Numbered from the stretch's first letter, positions 8,573-18,077 are shown. The stretch: 64,000 bases of DNA from an uncultured Fibrobacter sp. (GCA_946408125.1 CAMJQW010000004.1:1-64000); one strand, 5' to 3'. Notes: generated from the sequence alone by a model not told the origin. Made by a program: numbers and translations.

Positions 8573-9717
8573 AGGGCGGCCCTCAGTTTGTCTATGATAA
8601 AATCTACATCGGTAAAGGCGCAGACGGGGAGGCTCACGGCCATCCGGCTTGCACGGTCGGCATTGTTCTCGGCGCGACCCGCGTCACTTTCGAAGCAGGG
8701 CTGGCGGTGCAGCGGCATGGGGTAGTGGATGCAGTGCGGGATTCCTGCGGCATCGAGGACCCGAATAAAGCTTTCGCGCTTTTCGGCCAGAATCGTATAC
8801 TGCGCGTAGGTGCTCGTGTTGTCTTCCGCGATTTTTTGCGGCACGATTTTTGCACCGTCAACGCCTCCGGAAGCGCGAAGACCCGCATTGTAATCTGCAA
8901 AAAAATCATCGTACTTGCGGGCGTTCTCGCGGCGCACCTTCAGTTCGTCTTCGAAGTGGCGGAGCTTGACCCGCAATACGGCGGCCTGCAATGCGTCGAG
9001 CCGGCTGTTCATGCCCACGGTCTCGTGCAGGTAGCGTTCCTTGCTCCCGTGGTTCGCGAGCATCCTCACCTTCTCGGCGAGCCGCGCGTTCGAAGTAAAG
9101 ACGGCGCCTCCGTCCCCGTAGCAGCCGAGAGGCTTGCTCGGATAGAAGCTCGTAATCGCGATGTCTCCGAAGGTGCAGGCGCGGCGAGCCCCGGAAGATG
9201 CCCCGAATGCCTGTGCGCCATCCTCGATGAGCCACAGACCGTGCTTTCGCACCAGCGGAACCAAAGTATCGTAGGGGGCGCACTGGCCGAAGAGGTCCAC
9301 CGCGATGATTCCGCGCGTCCTTTCCCCGATGAGGGATTCAACCGAACTCGGCAAGATCTGCAGCGTTTCGGGATCGATGTCCGCAAAGACGGGCCTTGCC
9401 CCGAGCATCGAGACGCATTCCGCGCAGGCGATGAACGTAAAGTCGGGAACGATGACCTCGTCGCCGGGTCTGACCCCGAGGGCCATGAGCGAGAGCGTGA
9501 GCGCGTCGGTACCGCTTGCGCACGTGATGGCCTGGGTTTCGGGTCCCGCGCCGCCATTTCCGGCGCCGGAATTGCAATAATCCACGAGTTCCCTTTCCAG
9601 CGCCTTGACTTCGGGCCCACCGATGTAGCAGCCGCTGTCCAGAACGGCCTTTTCCGCTGCCGAGAGTTCGTCCCGGTAGGCGTCACGCTGCCCTGTCAAG
9701 TTCACGAAAGGTATCAT
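8569..9717 (-). CDS. DegT/DnrJ/EryC1/StrS family aminotransferase
   Basis: PLP aminotransferase motifs (MIPFVNLTGQRDAY...ITCASGTDALTLSLMALGVRPGDEVIVPDFTF...SFYPSKPLGCYGDGGAVFT). Start trimmed to the ATG at 9717. Confidence 0.93.
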   Translation of the reverse strand: MIPFVNLTGQRDAYRDELSAAEKAVLDSGCYIGGPEVKALERELVDYCNSGAGNGGAGPETQAITCASGTDALTLSLMALGVRPGDEVIVPDFTFIACAECVSMLGARPVFADIDPETLQILPSSVESLIGERTRGIIAVDLFGQCAPYDTLVPLVRKHGLWLIEDGAQAFGASSGARRACTFGDIAITSFYPSKPLGCYGDGGAVFTSNARLAEKVRMLANHGSKERYLHETVGMNSRLDALQAAVLRVKLRHFEDELKVRRENARKYDDFFADYNAGLRASGGVDGAKIVPQKIAEDNTSTYAQYTILAEKRESFIRVLDAAGIPHCIHYPMPLHRQPCFESDAGRAENNADRASRMAVSLPVCAFTDVDFIIDKLRAAL

Positions 9718-9755
9718 ATTGCCCAAAATTAGCATTTTTTGAGGTTTGGGAGGGC

Positions 9756-9785
9756 TTGACAAAATGCAAACCTTTACTATCTTTG
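9756..9785 (+). promoter_or_regulatory. rpsT promoter: TTGACA-N16-TATCTTTG
   Basis: -35-like TTGACA (9756-9761) and TAnnTTTG (9778-9785). Confidence 0.6.
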
Positions 9786-9824
9786 TGCCTACAATTTTTT
9801 GAAAGTTTTACCCGGAGATATAAG

Positions 9825-10085
9825 GTGCCGCAACATAAATCTTGCAAAAAGCGTTTGCGTCAGGCCGAAAAGGCCAATACCATGAACCGTGCAGCCCGTG
9901 CAGCGATCCGCGCTAGCCTCAAGGTTATCCGTACCGCTACCACGAAGGACGCCGCCCTCGCCGAAATGCCGAAGCTCTTCAGCATGCTCGACAAGGCCGC
10001 CTGCTCCAAGCGTGCCGGTTTCAACGCGAACCGCGCTGCCAACTACAAGGCCAAGGTCGCCAAGGTCGTCAACGGTTTCGCCTAA
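9825..10085 (+). CDS. rpsT: 30S ribosomal protein S20
   Basis: VPQHKSCKKRLRQAEKANTMNRAARAAIRASLKVIR...; GTG start. Confidence 0.92.
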   Translation: MPQHKSCKKRLRQAEKANTMNRAARAAIRASLKVIRTATTKDAALAEMPKLFSMLDKAACSKRAGFNANRAANYKAKVAKVVNGFA

Positions 10086-10271
10086 TCGCGAAGCCCGGCT
10101 CCTTGCCCGATCGATTCTATTTGCAGACGCCGATGCACGGATGTGCACCGGTGTTTTGTATTGCCCGGACAATCTGCTCTTTTTTACCGAAAATGGGCGT
10201 TTTGCGGGTGTGAAAGCATGTGCGAAATTTTTTATTTGCTAGATTAAGGTTAAGAGTATCAAGGATATAAA

Positions 10272-11222
10272 ATGTCTTCGATAAATTTTGCAACAAGAGA
10301 AATTAGCTGTAAAGTGGTCTACTACGGGCCTGGCCTAAGCGGAAAGACGACGAATCTGCAGGTCATCCACCAGAAGATGCCCCAGGACAAGCGCACCGAC
10401 ATGGTCTCGCTTGCGACCGAAGGCGACCGCACTTTGTTCTTTGACTTCCTTCCGTTGAATCTTGGCGATATCAAGGGCTTCAAGACCCGTTTCCAACTTT
10501 ATACGGTTCCTGGCCAGGTGTATTACAACAGTACCCGTAAGTTGGTGCTCCGCGGTGTGGATGGAATTGTCTTTGTGGCCGACTCCCAGCGTTCGCGTCA
10601 GGCCGAAAATATCGAGAGCCTCCAGAACCTGCGTCAGAACTTGCAGGACTACGGCATGGACCTTGACGATATGCCCTTCGTGCTCCAGTACAACAAGCGC
10701 GACATGGACAACGTGTTTTCCCTCGACGAGATGAACGCGGAACTGAATCCGCGCAACGTCCCGTTCTTCCCGGCGACCGCCCATAACGGCAAGGGCGTGG
10801 TCACTACGCTCAAGACGATCGCCATGCTCGTTATCGAGAAGTTTAACGTGAAGCAGGGCTTCCTCCGCAAGGCTGCGGAGAGCGTGAACAATACCGGCGT
10901 GCACGACGTCTCCCTCACCAAGGAAGGCGTTTCCGTGACCCAGTCCGCGCCGAAGCCGGCTGCGGCTCCCGCGGCTAGCGCACCTGCCGCGTCCCCGTTC
11001 AAGATGCCCTCCTTTGCGGCCAAGCCTCCTGTCGGAGGAGCACCGTCTGGCGGTAGTGGTTCGGGGTTGTTCCAGAAAGGAGTTACGTCCTCGCCCTTTG
11101 GTCGCCCCCGCGCGGCGGCCCCGGTTTCCCGCATGCCGACCTTCGGCCGTGTCGTCGACAAGCCGCAGGAAGCCGCTGATGACGAAATCGAATTGCGTCC
11201 GTACGTTCCCAAGAAGAAGTAG
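10272..11222 (+). CDS. mglA: MglA-like small GTPase with Pro/Ala/Gly-rich C-terminal extension
   Basis: P-loop YYGPGLSGKTTNLQ, MglA-type YTVPGQVYYNSTRKLVLRGVDGIVFVADSQ, NKRD; about 110 aa low-complexity tail. Confidence 0.93.
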   Translation: MSSINFATREISCKVVYYGPGLSGKTTNLQVIHQKMPQDKRTDMVSLATEGDRTLFFDFLPLNLGDIKGFKTRFQLYTVPGQVYYNSTRKLVLRGVDGIVFVADSQRSRQAENIESLQNLRQNLQDYGMDLDDMPFVLQYNKRDMDNVFSLDEMNAELNPRNVPFFPATAHNGKGVVTTLKTIAMLVIEKFNVKQGFLRKAAESVNNTGVHDVSLTKEGVSVTQSAPKPAAAPAASAPAASPFKMPSFAAKPPVGGAPSGGSGSGLFQKGVTSSPFGRPRAAAPVSRMPTFGRVVDKPQEAADDEIELRPYVPKKK

Positions 11223-11233
11223 GTTCTAGCGAA

Positions 11234-11650
11234 ATGAGCGATTTTACCATTTATTCTGATGATGTTGGAAAAGTTCGCCGTTTGATGGTTGCGTACCAGG
11301 CGAGCGTGAAGGCAGAATACATCGTGCTCTGCCATCGCGACGGTTCGATCATTGCGGAAGTCGGTTCCCTCGGGATCGACGCGACTCCGCTCGCCGTCCT
11401 CAGCACGGCGTCGTTCGACTCCGCGAAGCAGGTCGGCCTGATGCTCGGTGGCGAGACTTTCCAGTCCGTTTCCTATTCCGGCGAGAACCGTTCGATCTAC
11501 ATTTCGCCCGTGGACGAGGCCCTACTGCTGGTGCAGGTATTCCCCGGTTCACGCCTTCCGAACCGCATCGACGACTTCAACCGCCTGTTGGTCGAGAAGC
11601 TGGTGGACGCGGTCCCCGCATTCACCCAGAACACGAGTAAGCTTATCTAG
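11234..11650 (+). CDS. mglB: MglB/roadblock-LC7 domain protein
   Basis: Roadblock-like (KAEYIVLCHRDGSIIAEVGS...ALLLVQVFPG), directly downstream of mglA. Confidence 0.85.
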   Translation: MSDFTIYSDDVGKVRRLMVAYQASVKAEYIVLCHRDGSIIAEVGSLGIDATPLAVLSTASFDSAKQVGLMLGGETFQSVSYSGENRSIYISPVDEALLLVQVFPGSRLPNRIDDFNRLLVEKLVDAVPAFTQNTSKLI

Positions 11651-11661
11651 CGGGAGTTCCT

Positions 11662-12177
11662 GTGGCTGGCATTCCGCCACTTCGCAATCTTAGAAAGACG
11701 ACCGTTCTGGTGCTGGCCGTCTTTGCCGCTTTTTTTGTCCATCGCTTTATTGATATCTGGATTGAGGACCACGCTGTCGACGACTCCGTGGAGACGGAGT
11801 TGTCGCCCGCGCAGAGCGTTGTCTGCCGCAACGTCGTGCGCGGCACGCCTTTCGGCGTGGACAGCGTGTTCGACGAGACGACCCGCCTTTATTTCTATTC
11901 GACGATTTCGAATACGGCGCAGTTCGCGAAGGATACGCTCAAGCACATCTGGTTCATGGGCACCGACACCATACAGGTGCTGCCCTGCGAAGTGAAGTCC
12001 GCCGACAGCAGGATGGGAATCGAATCCAAGAACGAATCGTCCCAGTCCGAACTCGGCGTCTGCCATACGGAGATTTCGCCCAAGCTCCTGAAGCCGGGCG
12101 AGTGGAGCGTAGACCTGGTCGCGGGCCGCAAGTTGCTTTCGAGCAAGCAGTTCATGATCGATTCCGCCGGTAGGTAG
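11662..12177 (+). CDS. single-TM protein with DUF2914-like domain
   Basis: N-terminal TM; TRLYFYSTISNTAQFAKDTLKHIWFMGTDTIQ...LKPGEWSVDLVAGRKLL resembles DUF2914. Confidence 0.7.
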   Translation: MAGIPPLRNLRKTTVLVLAVFAAFFVHRFIDIWIEDHAVDDSVETELSPAQSVVCRNVVRGTPFGVDSVFDETTRLYFYSTISNTAQFAKDTLKHIWFMGTDTIQVLPCEVKSADSRMGIESKNESSQSELGVCHTEISPKLLKPGEWSVDLVAGRKLLSSKQFMIDSAGR

Positions 12178-12182
12178 CTCCT

Positions 12183-15098
12183 ATGCGCGGGGCGGTCTGG
12201 CTCAAGGCGGTTATCGTCGCGCTTGCCTTTGGCGAATCCTTCGCCATGGACATCGATTCCCTGCCCGTATGGAATCCCGATTACCTAGTGCAGAACAAGA
12301 CGGTCGCAGAAGCTGCCGCCCGTAGCGACAGTTCGTCGTCGAAACTCGAGACGCATGGTTACAAGACGATGCAGGTGACCGTGGGCGATGGCGGTACGCA
12401 AGTGGACCAGGAACTGCGCCTCTCGATACAGGGATTCGTCGGCGACAGTGTATACATCGATGCCTTGCTGAACGACGTGGACCGCCGCGCGGGCGACCAG
12501 ACGACGGCAACGCTACAGGAAGTGGACCGCATTTACTTTCGTGCGGAATCGAAGCACTGGATGGTGCACCTGGGGGACCTGACCTGGAAAGACGACAACA
12601 TGGGGCTATTCTCGTTGGAACGCTCCACGCTCGGCGCCATGGCCGGGCTCCGCGCAGGCTATACCGAAGTGCGCGGCGCCGCGGGCACGGACCGCACTGA
12701 CCGCAGGACCGTCGTGATGAACGGTGTGAGCGGACAGCGCGACGGCTATGCGGTCAGCGGCGATGGCGCCTACCTCTCGCTTGTCCCGGAATCGGAAACG
12801 GTCTGGGTAAACGGGAACAAGCTTACGCGCGGTAAGGATTACGAAATGAATTATGCCGGCGGCCTGCTCGATTTCAGGGGACCGAAGGTTCCCGGCCCCG
12901 ACGACGAGATCCGTATCGAGTACGATTCGTACGAAGACGAGAATATCTTTAATTTGTATGCAGCGAAGGCGAAGTACAGGCATCCGAACCTCTACTTGGA
13001 TATGTCGGGATTCCGTCTGGAAAATGATCGCGACCGCTTGAAACGCGGCGTGTGGACCGATGACGATTATGCGGCGCTCAAGTCCGATAATGGCGGGGAG
13101 CTCTTCCGCTCGAACGATTCCCTGCCCGGTGGCGTCGATTCCCTTTCGCCGCTTACGAGGCCCGAACGTGTGGAGCGCTTCGGCGCGCGCATGCGTATGC
13201 AGGCCGACAGGCGTTATTATGCCGACCTGGAAATCGCGATGAACCGTCAGGATACAAACACGGTCTCGCACGATATCGACGGGCCCGAGGGACGCGCCTA
13301 CCGGTGGTTCTTGACGACAGACTCCTCGGAACAGATGAAGAAATTTCCCGTGGCCTTCTCGGTTTACGGTAACTTTATTGAAGACGGCTATCGTGCCGAC
13401 ATGTTCCAGGGCGGAGACCAGGACTGGAATGCCTACAGGCTCCTGGATGAATGGGATCTCGACAGTTCCGCGATTACGTCGGGTGACCTGCGGCACGATG
13501 AATTTGGCATGCGCACCCGCTTAGCCACGGGTTGGTACACCAATGCCCTCTGGGGATACCGTCAGGGAGAACATGAAGACTGGAATTCTTCGCGTGCGAA
13601 ACTCTCGCTCGTCCACAAGACGCGTGAGGTTTCGAGCGATGTGGGCGTGGTGCGCGTGGCGAGTGTGCAGGAGGTGGAAAAGGAACGCTACCAGACGCTG
13701 GGCGGCGCGGAATACCTGCAGGGATTGTGGCGCCCGTTCGGGAACTTCGACCTGCGCTACACGCGGATTACGGATGCTATCGATGGTGCGGATGACGCGG
13801 TTGAAGACGAAATCGCGTATGGGAAGACGGGAACCGGTTTTCAGCTGGTGGGAAACCGCTGGAACGCGAGCGAAGGCGTCGAGGAAAAGCTTGCGAAACG
13901 CAGGGGCGATACTTATGGCGACGAATGGTCCGATTCGTTGCGCTCGATTGTGTGGACGCAGACCGCCGAATACCGCGGGCACCGATTCGGCATCGAGCAT
14001 TTCTTGCAGTACGAACGCAGGAAACTCGATTCCTCGGATGCGGAACATTCCTGGATGGGAAACGTGGATGCGCATGTCGCGGACGACGATCGCGGTATTT
14101 CGGGAAACGTGAGCTACAAGCTGGGACTTACGGAGGAGCAGACTTATACTCCCGTCTACAAGGCGGTGGCGCCCGGTACGGGCGACGTGCGTTACGATAG
14201 CCTTACGGGAACGTTCATCGAGGATGTCGACAACGGCGACTTCGTTTACGAGGGCATGGGCCGCAACGATTCCGTCGGGGCGGTGCGCGCCTCCAATGCG
14301 GCGTTCTCCATCGACATGGAATGGGTTCCCGGTTTGAGCTTCGGCGTGCGCCGGGGAATCCTGCGCGATATTACGCTGGGCGGCATGTATAGCGCATCGG
14401 GCGAGGACACGACCGGAAAGAAGTTGTTCTTCCCGCCGGCAAGCCCGCATCAGTTGCGGAAGGTTACCTCCGGTACGGTTTCGTGGGAAGCTCGCATGGG
14501 ATGGACGCATCCTTCGGGATTATATGCGACGTACAAGCCGGGTGCCGATTACGACAAAAAACTCAGTTCCATGGCGTATTTCGAGACGGTATTCCATCAC
14601 AATGTGGATGCAGGATTCCAGATAAACGAAAGCCACTTTGTCGGTGCGACGTTCCTCCTCGAACAGGAAGAACTGCAGGCGATGCAGGATCTGGAATGGG
14701 ATACCCGCGACTATTCCGGACGTTACCGCTACGATTTCCTGGAAGCGTTCTACGTGCAGCCGGGAGGCCGCTACCGCGTGGGCGAGGGCTCTGACGATGC
14801 TGGCTACGAATTCGACGCTTACCTCTGGGAAGCCTCTCTGCGGCTCGGTTACGCGAAGGACCGCATTGGCGACGCGTTCGTGCAGTTCTCGGCAGTTCAG
14901 ATGGAAAGCGGCGACGATGTCGTGCCGTACCAGATGATGTCGGGTTACAGCGAAGGGCGCACTTACCGTTTCGAGGCGTCCGCGTCCGTGGATATCAATG
15001 ACTTTATCTCGCTTGGGCTGCATTACGTGCTGCGGTTCGGCGATGCGGAAGAGAATGTCTTCCAGAAGCTGAGTACGGAAGCGAGGGCGGTGTTCTGA
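12183..15098 (+). CDS. large putative outer-membrane beta-barrel/surface protein (971 aa)
   Basis: Signal peptide; alternating aromatic/charged beta-strand pattern; VWVNGNKLTRGKDYEMNYAGGLLDF...IRIEYDSYED motif; C-terminal aromatic residue. Confidence 0.65.
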   Translation: MRGAVWLKAVIVALAFGESFAMDIDSLPVWNPDYLVQNKTVAEAAARSDSSSSKLETHGYKTMQVTVGDGGTQVDQELRLSIQGFVGDSVYIDALLNDVDRRAGDQTTATLQEVDRIYFRAESKHWMVHLGDLTWKDDNMGLFSLERSTLGAMAGLRAGYTEVRGAAGTDRTDRRTVVMNGVSGQRDGYAVSGDGAYLSLVPESETVWVNGNKLTRGKDYEMNYAGGLLDFRGPKVPGPDDEIRIEYDSYEDENIFNLYAAKAKYRHPNLYLDMSGFRLENDRDRLKRGVWTDDDYAALKSDNGGELFRSNDSLPGGVDSLSPLTRPERVERFGARMRMQADRRYYADLEIAMNRQDTNTVSHDIDGPEGRAYRWFLTTDSSEQMKKFPVAFSVYGNFIEDGYRADMFQGGDQDWNAYRLLDEWDLDSSAITSGDLRHDEFGMRTRLATGWYTNALWGYRQGEHEDWNSSRAKLSLVHKTREVSSDVGVVRVASVQEVEKERYQTLGGAEYLQGLWRPFGNFDLRYTRITDAIDGADDAVEDEIAYGKTGTGFQLVGNRWNASEGVEEKLAKRRGDTYGDEWSDSLRSIVWTQTAEYRGHRFGIEHFLQYERRKLDSSDAEHSWMGNVDAHVADDDRGISGNVSYKLGLTEEQTYTPVYKAVAPGTGDVRYDSLTGTFIEDVDNGDFVYEGMGRNDSVGAVRASNAAFSIDMEWVPGLSFGVRRGILRDITLGGMYSASGEDTTGKKLFFPPASPHQLRKVTSGTVSWEARMGWTHPSGLYATYKPGADYDKKLSSMAYFETVFHHNVDAGFQINESHFVGATFLLEQEELQAMQDLEWDTRDYSGRYRYDFLEAFYVQPGGRYRVGEGSDDAGYEFDAYLWEASLRLGYAKDRIGDAFVQFSAVQMESGDDVVPYQMMSGYSEGRTYRFEASASVDINDFISLGLHYVLRFGDAEENVFQKLSTEARAVF

Positions 15099-16480
15099 TG
15101 TGGAAGATCGTATACATATTGCTCCTTGTGGCTTTCGCGCTGGCGAAGGGCGGGGAGGTGTGTTCCGTCGACAGCATCGCATGGGTCGGGGAACACGACG
15201 CCTTCGACGAATCGCAGATGGCGCCTGCCCGCGACAATCCCTGCGATGCCTGGAAACCCCTTGCCGCGAAACTGGAACGCTACTACGAGGACAAGGGCTT
15301 TGTCGCGGTGCGCGTCCTTGGGAACCTGCGAGGGGAAGGCCCGTCGCGTCTGCTTGAACTGCGCCTGGAACGCGGCCCCGGTTACGTGTGGGCCGCTCCC
15401 GAAAATTTGGATAATGGCGGTACGAAAGCGGAAGTGTTCCGCAAGTTGAGCGGGCTCGAGGAGGGCGATCCGGTATCGCTTTCGGACCTCGAACGCTCCG
15501 AACGCAAGCTCGCACGACTCGGTTACTACGAGATGACTGCTCCGACGAAGCTCTTCCGCGATGCTTCCCGCAACCGCATCATTCCGGCATTCAGCATGCG
15601 CAGGGCGAACGTCTCGCGCGCCGAGGGCCTGCTGACTTATTCGAGCGAGGACAATGTCTGGGAAGGCCTTGTGGACGTAGAACTTTACAACATTGCGGGA
15701 ACGGCGCGCGACCTGATGCTGGAAGGCTTTTCGGGCGAGGATTCCCGTCACCTGACGGGCAGCTACAAGGAACCCTGGATTTTCGGGACTTCCTGGAACG
15801 CGGTCGTGCGCGGTAGCTTTGACGAGGATTCGGAAATTTCGGAAAAGACTGCCGTGGGTGAACTCGGTGTCACGCGCGACATCGGCTTCGACTTTATGTT
15901 GGGCGTTTTCCTCGGGATAAGCAATGACGGAAAGCTTTCCTCGTTCGAGATGTCCTACGTGTCGCTCGACAGGTTCATCTTGCCGCGCAGCGGGTGGCGC
16001 ATGGACGGTACCCTCGTATGGAAGATGGACCGCCCCGATTCTCTCGACAACTTCTTGAAGGCGAACGCCCGTATGGTCGCCTACATGCCGCTGTACGGGA
16101 ACTTCATTTCGCGCTTTACCGGGGCTGCGGGAGGAGTATTCCCGACCGATGCGACCCTCGGTCGGATGGACCTTTTTGCGTTAGGCGGGTTGGAAAGCTT
16201 CAAGGGAATGCAGTACCGCATGCTTCGTAGCCGCTCTTTCGGATTCTCGGAATTCGCGCTATTGTGGCAGGACGGTTATGACTTGAGCGTGGAAGTGTTC
16301 TATCAGCCGGGACTGTACCGCCGCATGAATCCGGGACACGGCTGGGCCCGCGAGCAGAATTACGGTCTTGGCTTTACGCAGTACCGGGGCAACTGGAGTA
16401 TCAATCTGTATTACGCCCTGCGCAACGGCTGCAACTACCTCGACGGCATTTTGGGCTTTGGGGTGAAAACGCTGTTCTAG
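15098..16480 (+). CDS. POTRA + Omp85/BamA-TamA-like outer membrane protein
   Basis: Signal peptide, POTRA-like segment (LERYYEDKGFVAVRV...LSGLEEGDPVSLSDLERSERKLARLGYYE), barrel ending ...GVKTLF. Confidence 0.75.
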   Translation: MWKIVYILLLVAFALAKGGEVCSVDSIAWVGEHDAFDESQMAPARDNPCDAWKPLAAKLERYYEDKGFVAVRVLGNLRGEGPSRLLELRLERGPGYVWAAPENLDNGGTKAEVFRKLSGLEEGDPVSLSDLERSERKLARLGYYEMTAPTKLFRDASRNRIIPAFSMRRANVSRAEGLLTYSSEDNVWEGLVDVELYNIAGTARDLMLEGFSGEDSRHLTGSYKEPWIFGTSWNAVVRGSFDEDSEISEKTAVGELGVTRDIGFDFMLGVFLGISNDGKLSSFEMSYVSLDRFILPRSGWRMDGTLVWKMDRPDSLDNFLKANARMVAYMPLYGNFISRFTGAAGGVFPTDATLGRMDLFALGGLESFKGMQYRMLRSRSFGFSEFALLWQDGYDLSVEVFYQPGLYRRMNPGHGWAREQNYGLGFTQYRGNWSINLYYALRNGCNYLDGILGFGVKTLF

Positions 16481-17451
16481 ACCGGCGTCTTGCTCTTCTC
16501 TCCAGCAATCTCGCGCACGAGCTTAGGCACCATGTAGCCGGGGAGCTTGGTGCGGATTTCGGCAATCAGTGCGCGGGCGCGGTCGTCGTCGAGTTCGAAA
16601 TGGGCGACTCCGTTCGCGTGGTCCAGCTGGTGCAGGTAGTAGGGGAGGACTCCCTGCTCGAATAGCCTGCGGCTCAGTTTTTCGAGTGTCGCGGCACTGT
16701 CGTTCACGCCTTTCAGCAGCACGCCCTGGTTCAACAGCGTCCATCCGGCATACTTGAGCTGCCCGAATACGGCCTGCGATTCCTCGTCGAGTTCGTCGGG
16801 ATGGTCCACGTGCGATACCAGCACGCAGTCAAAACGGGCAGGCAGTTCGCGTAAAAGTTCAAAATGCTGCATTACGAGGTCTGGCCGCATCACCGGAGTC
16901 CTCGTATGGATGCGGAGTGTCGTGACCGAGCCGTGCATGGCGATTGCTTCCACGAGGTCGCGGAAGGCTCCGGGGCCGAGTGTCAGCGGGTCGCCTCCCG
17001 AAAGGATTACTTCCCAGATGTCGCTGTGCGTGTCGAGCCAGTTGCCGACATCGCGTGCGATGTCCGGGACGCTTCGGAACGGGTAGTTCTTGCGGAAGCA
17101 GAAGCGGCAACGGGCACCGCAGGTGGCGGTCGAGACAATCAGGGCGCGCCGGTCGTATTTCTGGATGATGCTTTCCGCCTTGCCCGCGGGCAGGTCCCCG
17201 ACGGGATCGTCCACGAATCCGTCCACCTTTTTGAGCTCGTCCGTAATCGGCAGGATCTCGCGCAGCAGTGCCGCGGGTTCGCTAGCCTTCTTGATAAGGT
17301 CGGCGTAGTGGCGCGAACACAGGAACGGGAACTTTGGGTTGCGGTCTAGCCCCGCGATGGCGCCGGCGACGGCTTCGTTTGCGGTAAAATCGTCGCCGAG
17401 ATACTCCAAAAAGTCAGAAATTTGCGTGAATGCGGTTACGGGGCTTTCCAT
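16477..17451 (-). CDS. epmB: EF-P beta-lysylation protein EpmB / lysine 2,3-aminomutase-like radical SAM protein
   Basis: CGARCRFCFRKNYPF radical-SAM motif, KamA-like sequence, divergent from efp. Confidence 0.9.
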   Translation of the reverse strand: MESPVTAFTQISDFLEYLGDDFTANEAVAGAIAGLDRNPKFPFLCSRHYADLIKKASEPAALLREILPITDELKKVDGFVDDPVGDLPAGKAESIIQKYDRRALIVSTATCGARCRFCFRKNYPFRSVPDIARDVGNWLDTHSDIWEVILSGGDPLTLGPGAFRDLVEAIAMHGSVTTLRIHTRTPVMRPDLVMQHFELLRELPARFDCVLVSHVDHPDELDEESQAVFGQLKYAGWTLLNQGVLLKGVNDSAATLEKLSRRLFEQGVLPYYLHQLDHANGVAHFELDDDRARALIAEIRTKLPGYMVPKLVREIAGEKSKTPV

Positions 17452-17492
17452 TATATTGCTAAATTTAGAATCAAAATCAACAAGAGGATAAT

Positions 17493-18077
17493 ATGGGTAC
17501 TGTAAGCACCAACGAATTCCGCAAGAAGTTAAAAATCATGGTTGATGGTCAGCCGTACGAAATCATCGAAAACCAGTTCGTGAAGCCGGGTAAGGGCCAG
17601 GCCTTTAACCGCGTCCGCATCAAGAACCTGGTGACGGGCCGCACGCTCGAACGCACTTGGAAGAGCGGCGACACGGTCGAAGAAGCCGAAGTGACCTACA
17701 CCGAAATGACGTACCTCTACAACGACGGTGCAACTTGGTACTTCTTGAACAACGAAAACCAGGAAACTGAAGAAATCTCGAAGGAACACCTCAACGGCTG
17801 CGAAGTGTGGCTGCTTGACGGCGCTACCGTCGAAGTCACTTGGTGGAAGGACCCGAAGAGCGGTTCTACCTTGCCGATCGAAGTCATTCCGCCGACATTT
17901 GTCGACCTGATGATCGTGGAAGCTCCTCCGGCAGTGCAGGGCAACACCAGCGGTAACGTGATGCGCGAAGCCATCCTCGAAACCGGCGCCAAGGTGATGA
18001 TCCCGCTGTTCATCGAGAACAACACCAAGATCCGCGTGGACACCCGCGACGGTTCTTACCTCGAACGCGCGAAATAA
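17493..18077 (+). CDS. efp: translation elongation factor P
   Basis: FVKPGKGQAFNRVRIKNLVTG modification loop; C-terminal IRVDTRDGSYLERAK. Confidence 0.96.
   Translation: MGTVSTNEFRKKLKIMVDGQPYEIIENQFVKPGKGQAFNRVRIKNLVTGRTLERTWKSGDTVEEAEVTYTEMTYLYNDGATWYFLNNENQETEEISKEHLNGCEVWLLDGATVEVTWWKDPKSGSTLPIEVIPPTFVDLMIVEAPPAVQGNTSGNVMREAILETGAKVMIPLFIENNTKIRVDTRDGSYLERAK

Noticed and set aside
10127-10160. Hairpin CCGATGCAC-ggat-GTGCACCGG downstream of rpsT
   Set aside because: Plausible weak terminator, but one mismatch and an interrupted T-tract; not called.
12606-14510. Long minus-strand ORFs opposite the 971-aa OMP gene
   Set aside because: No family features; the plus frame has a signal peptide and operon context.
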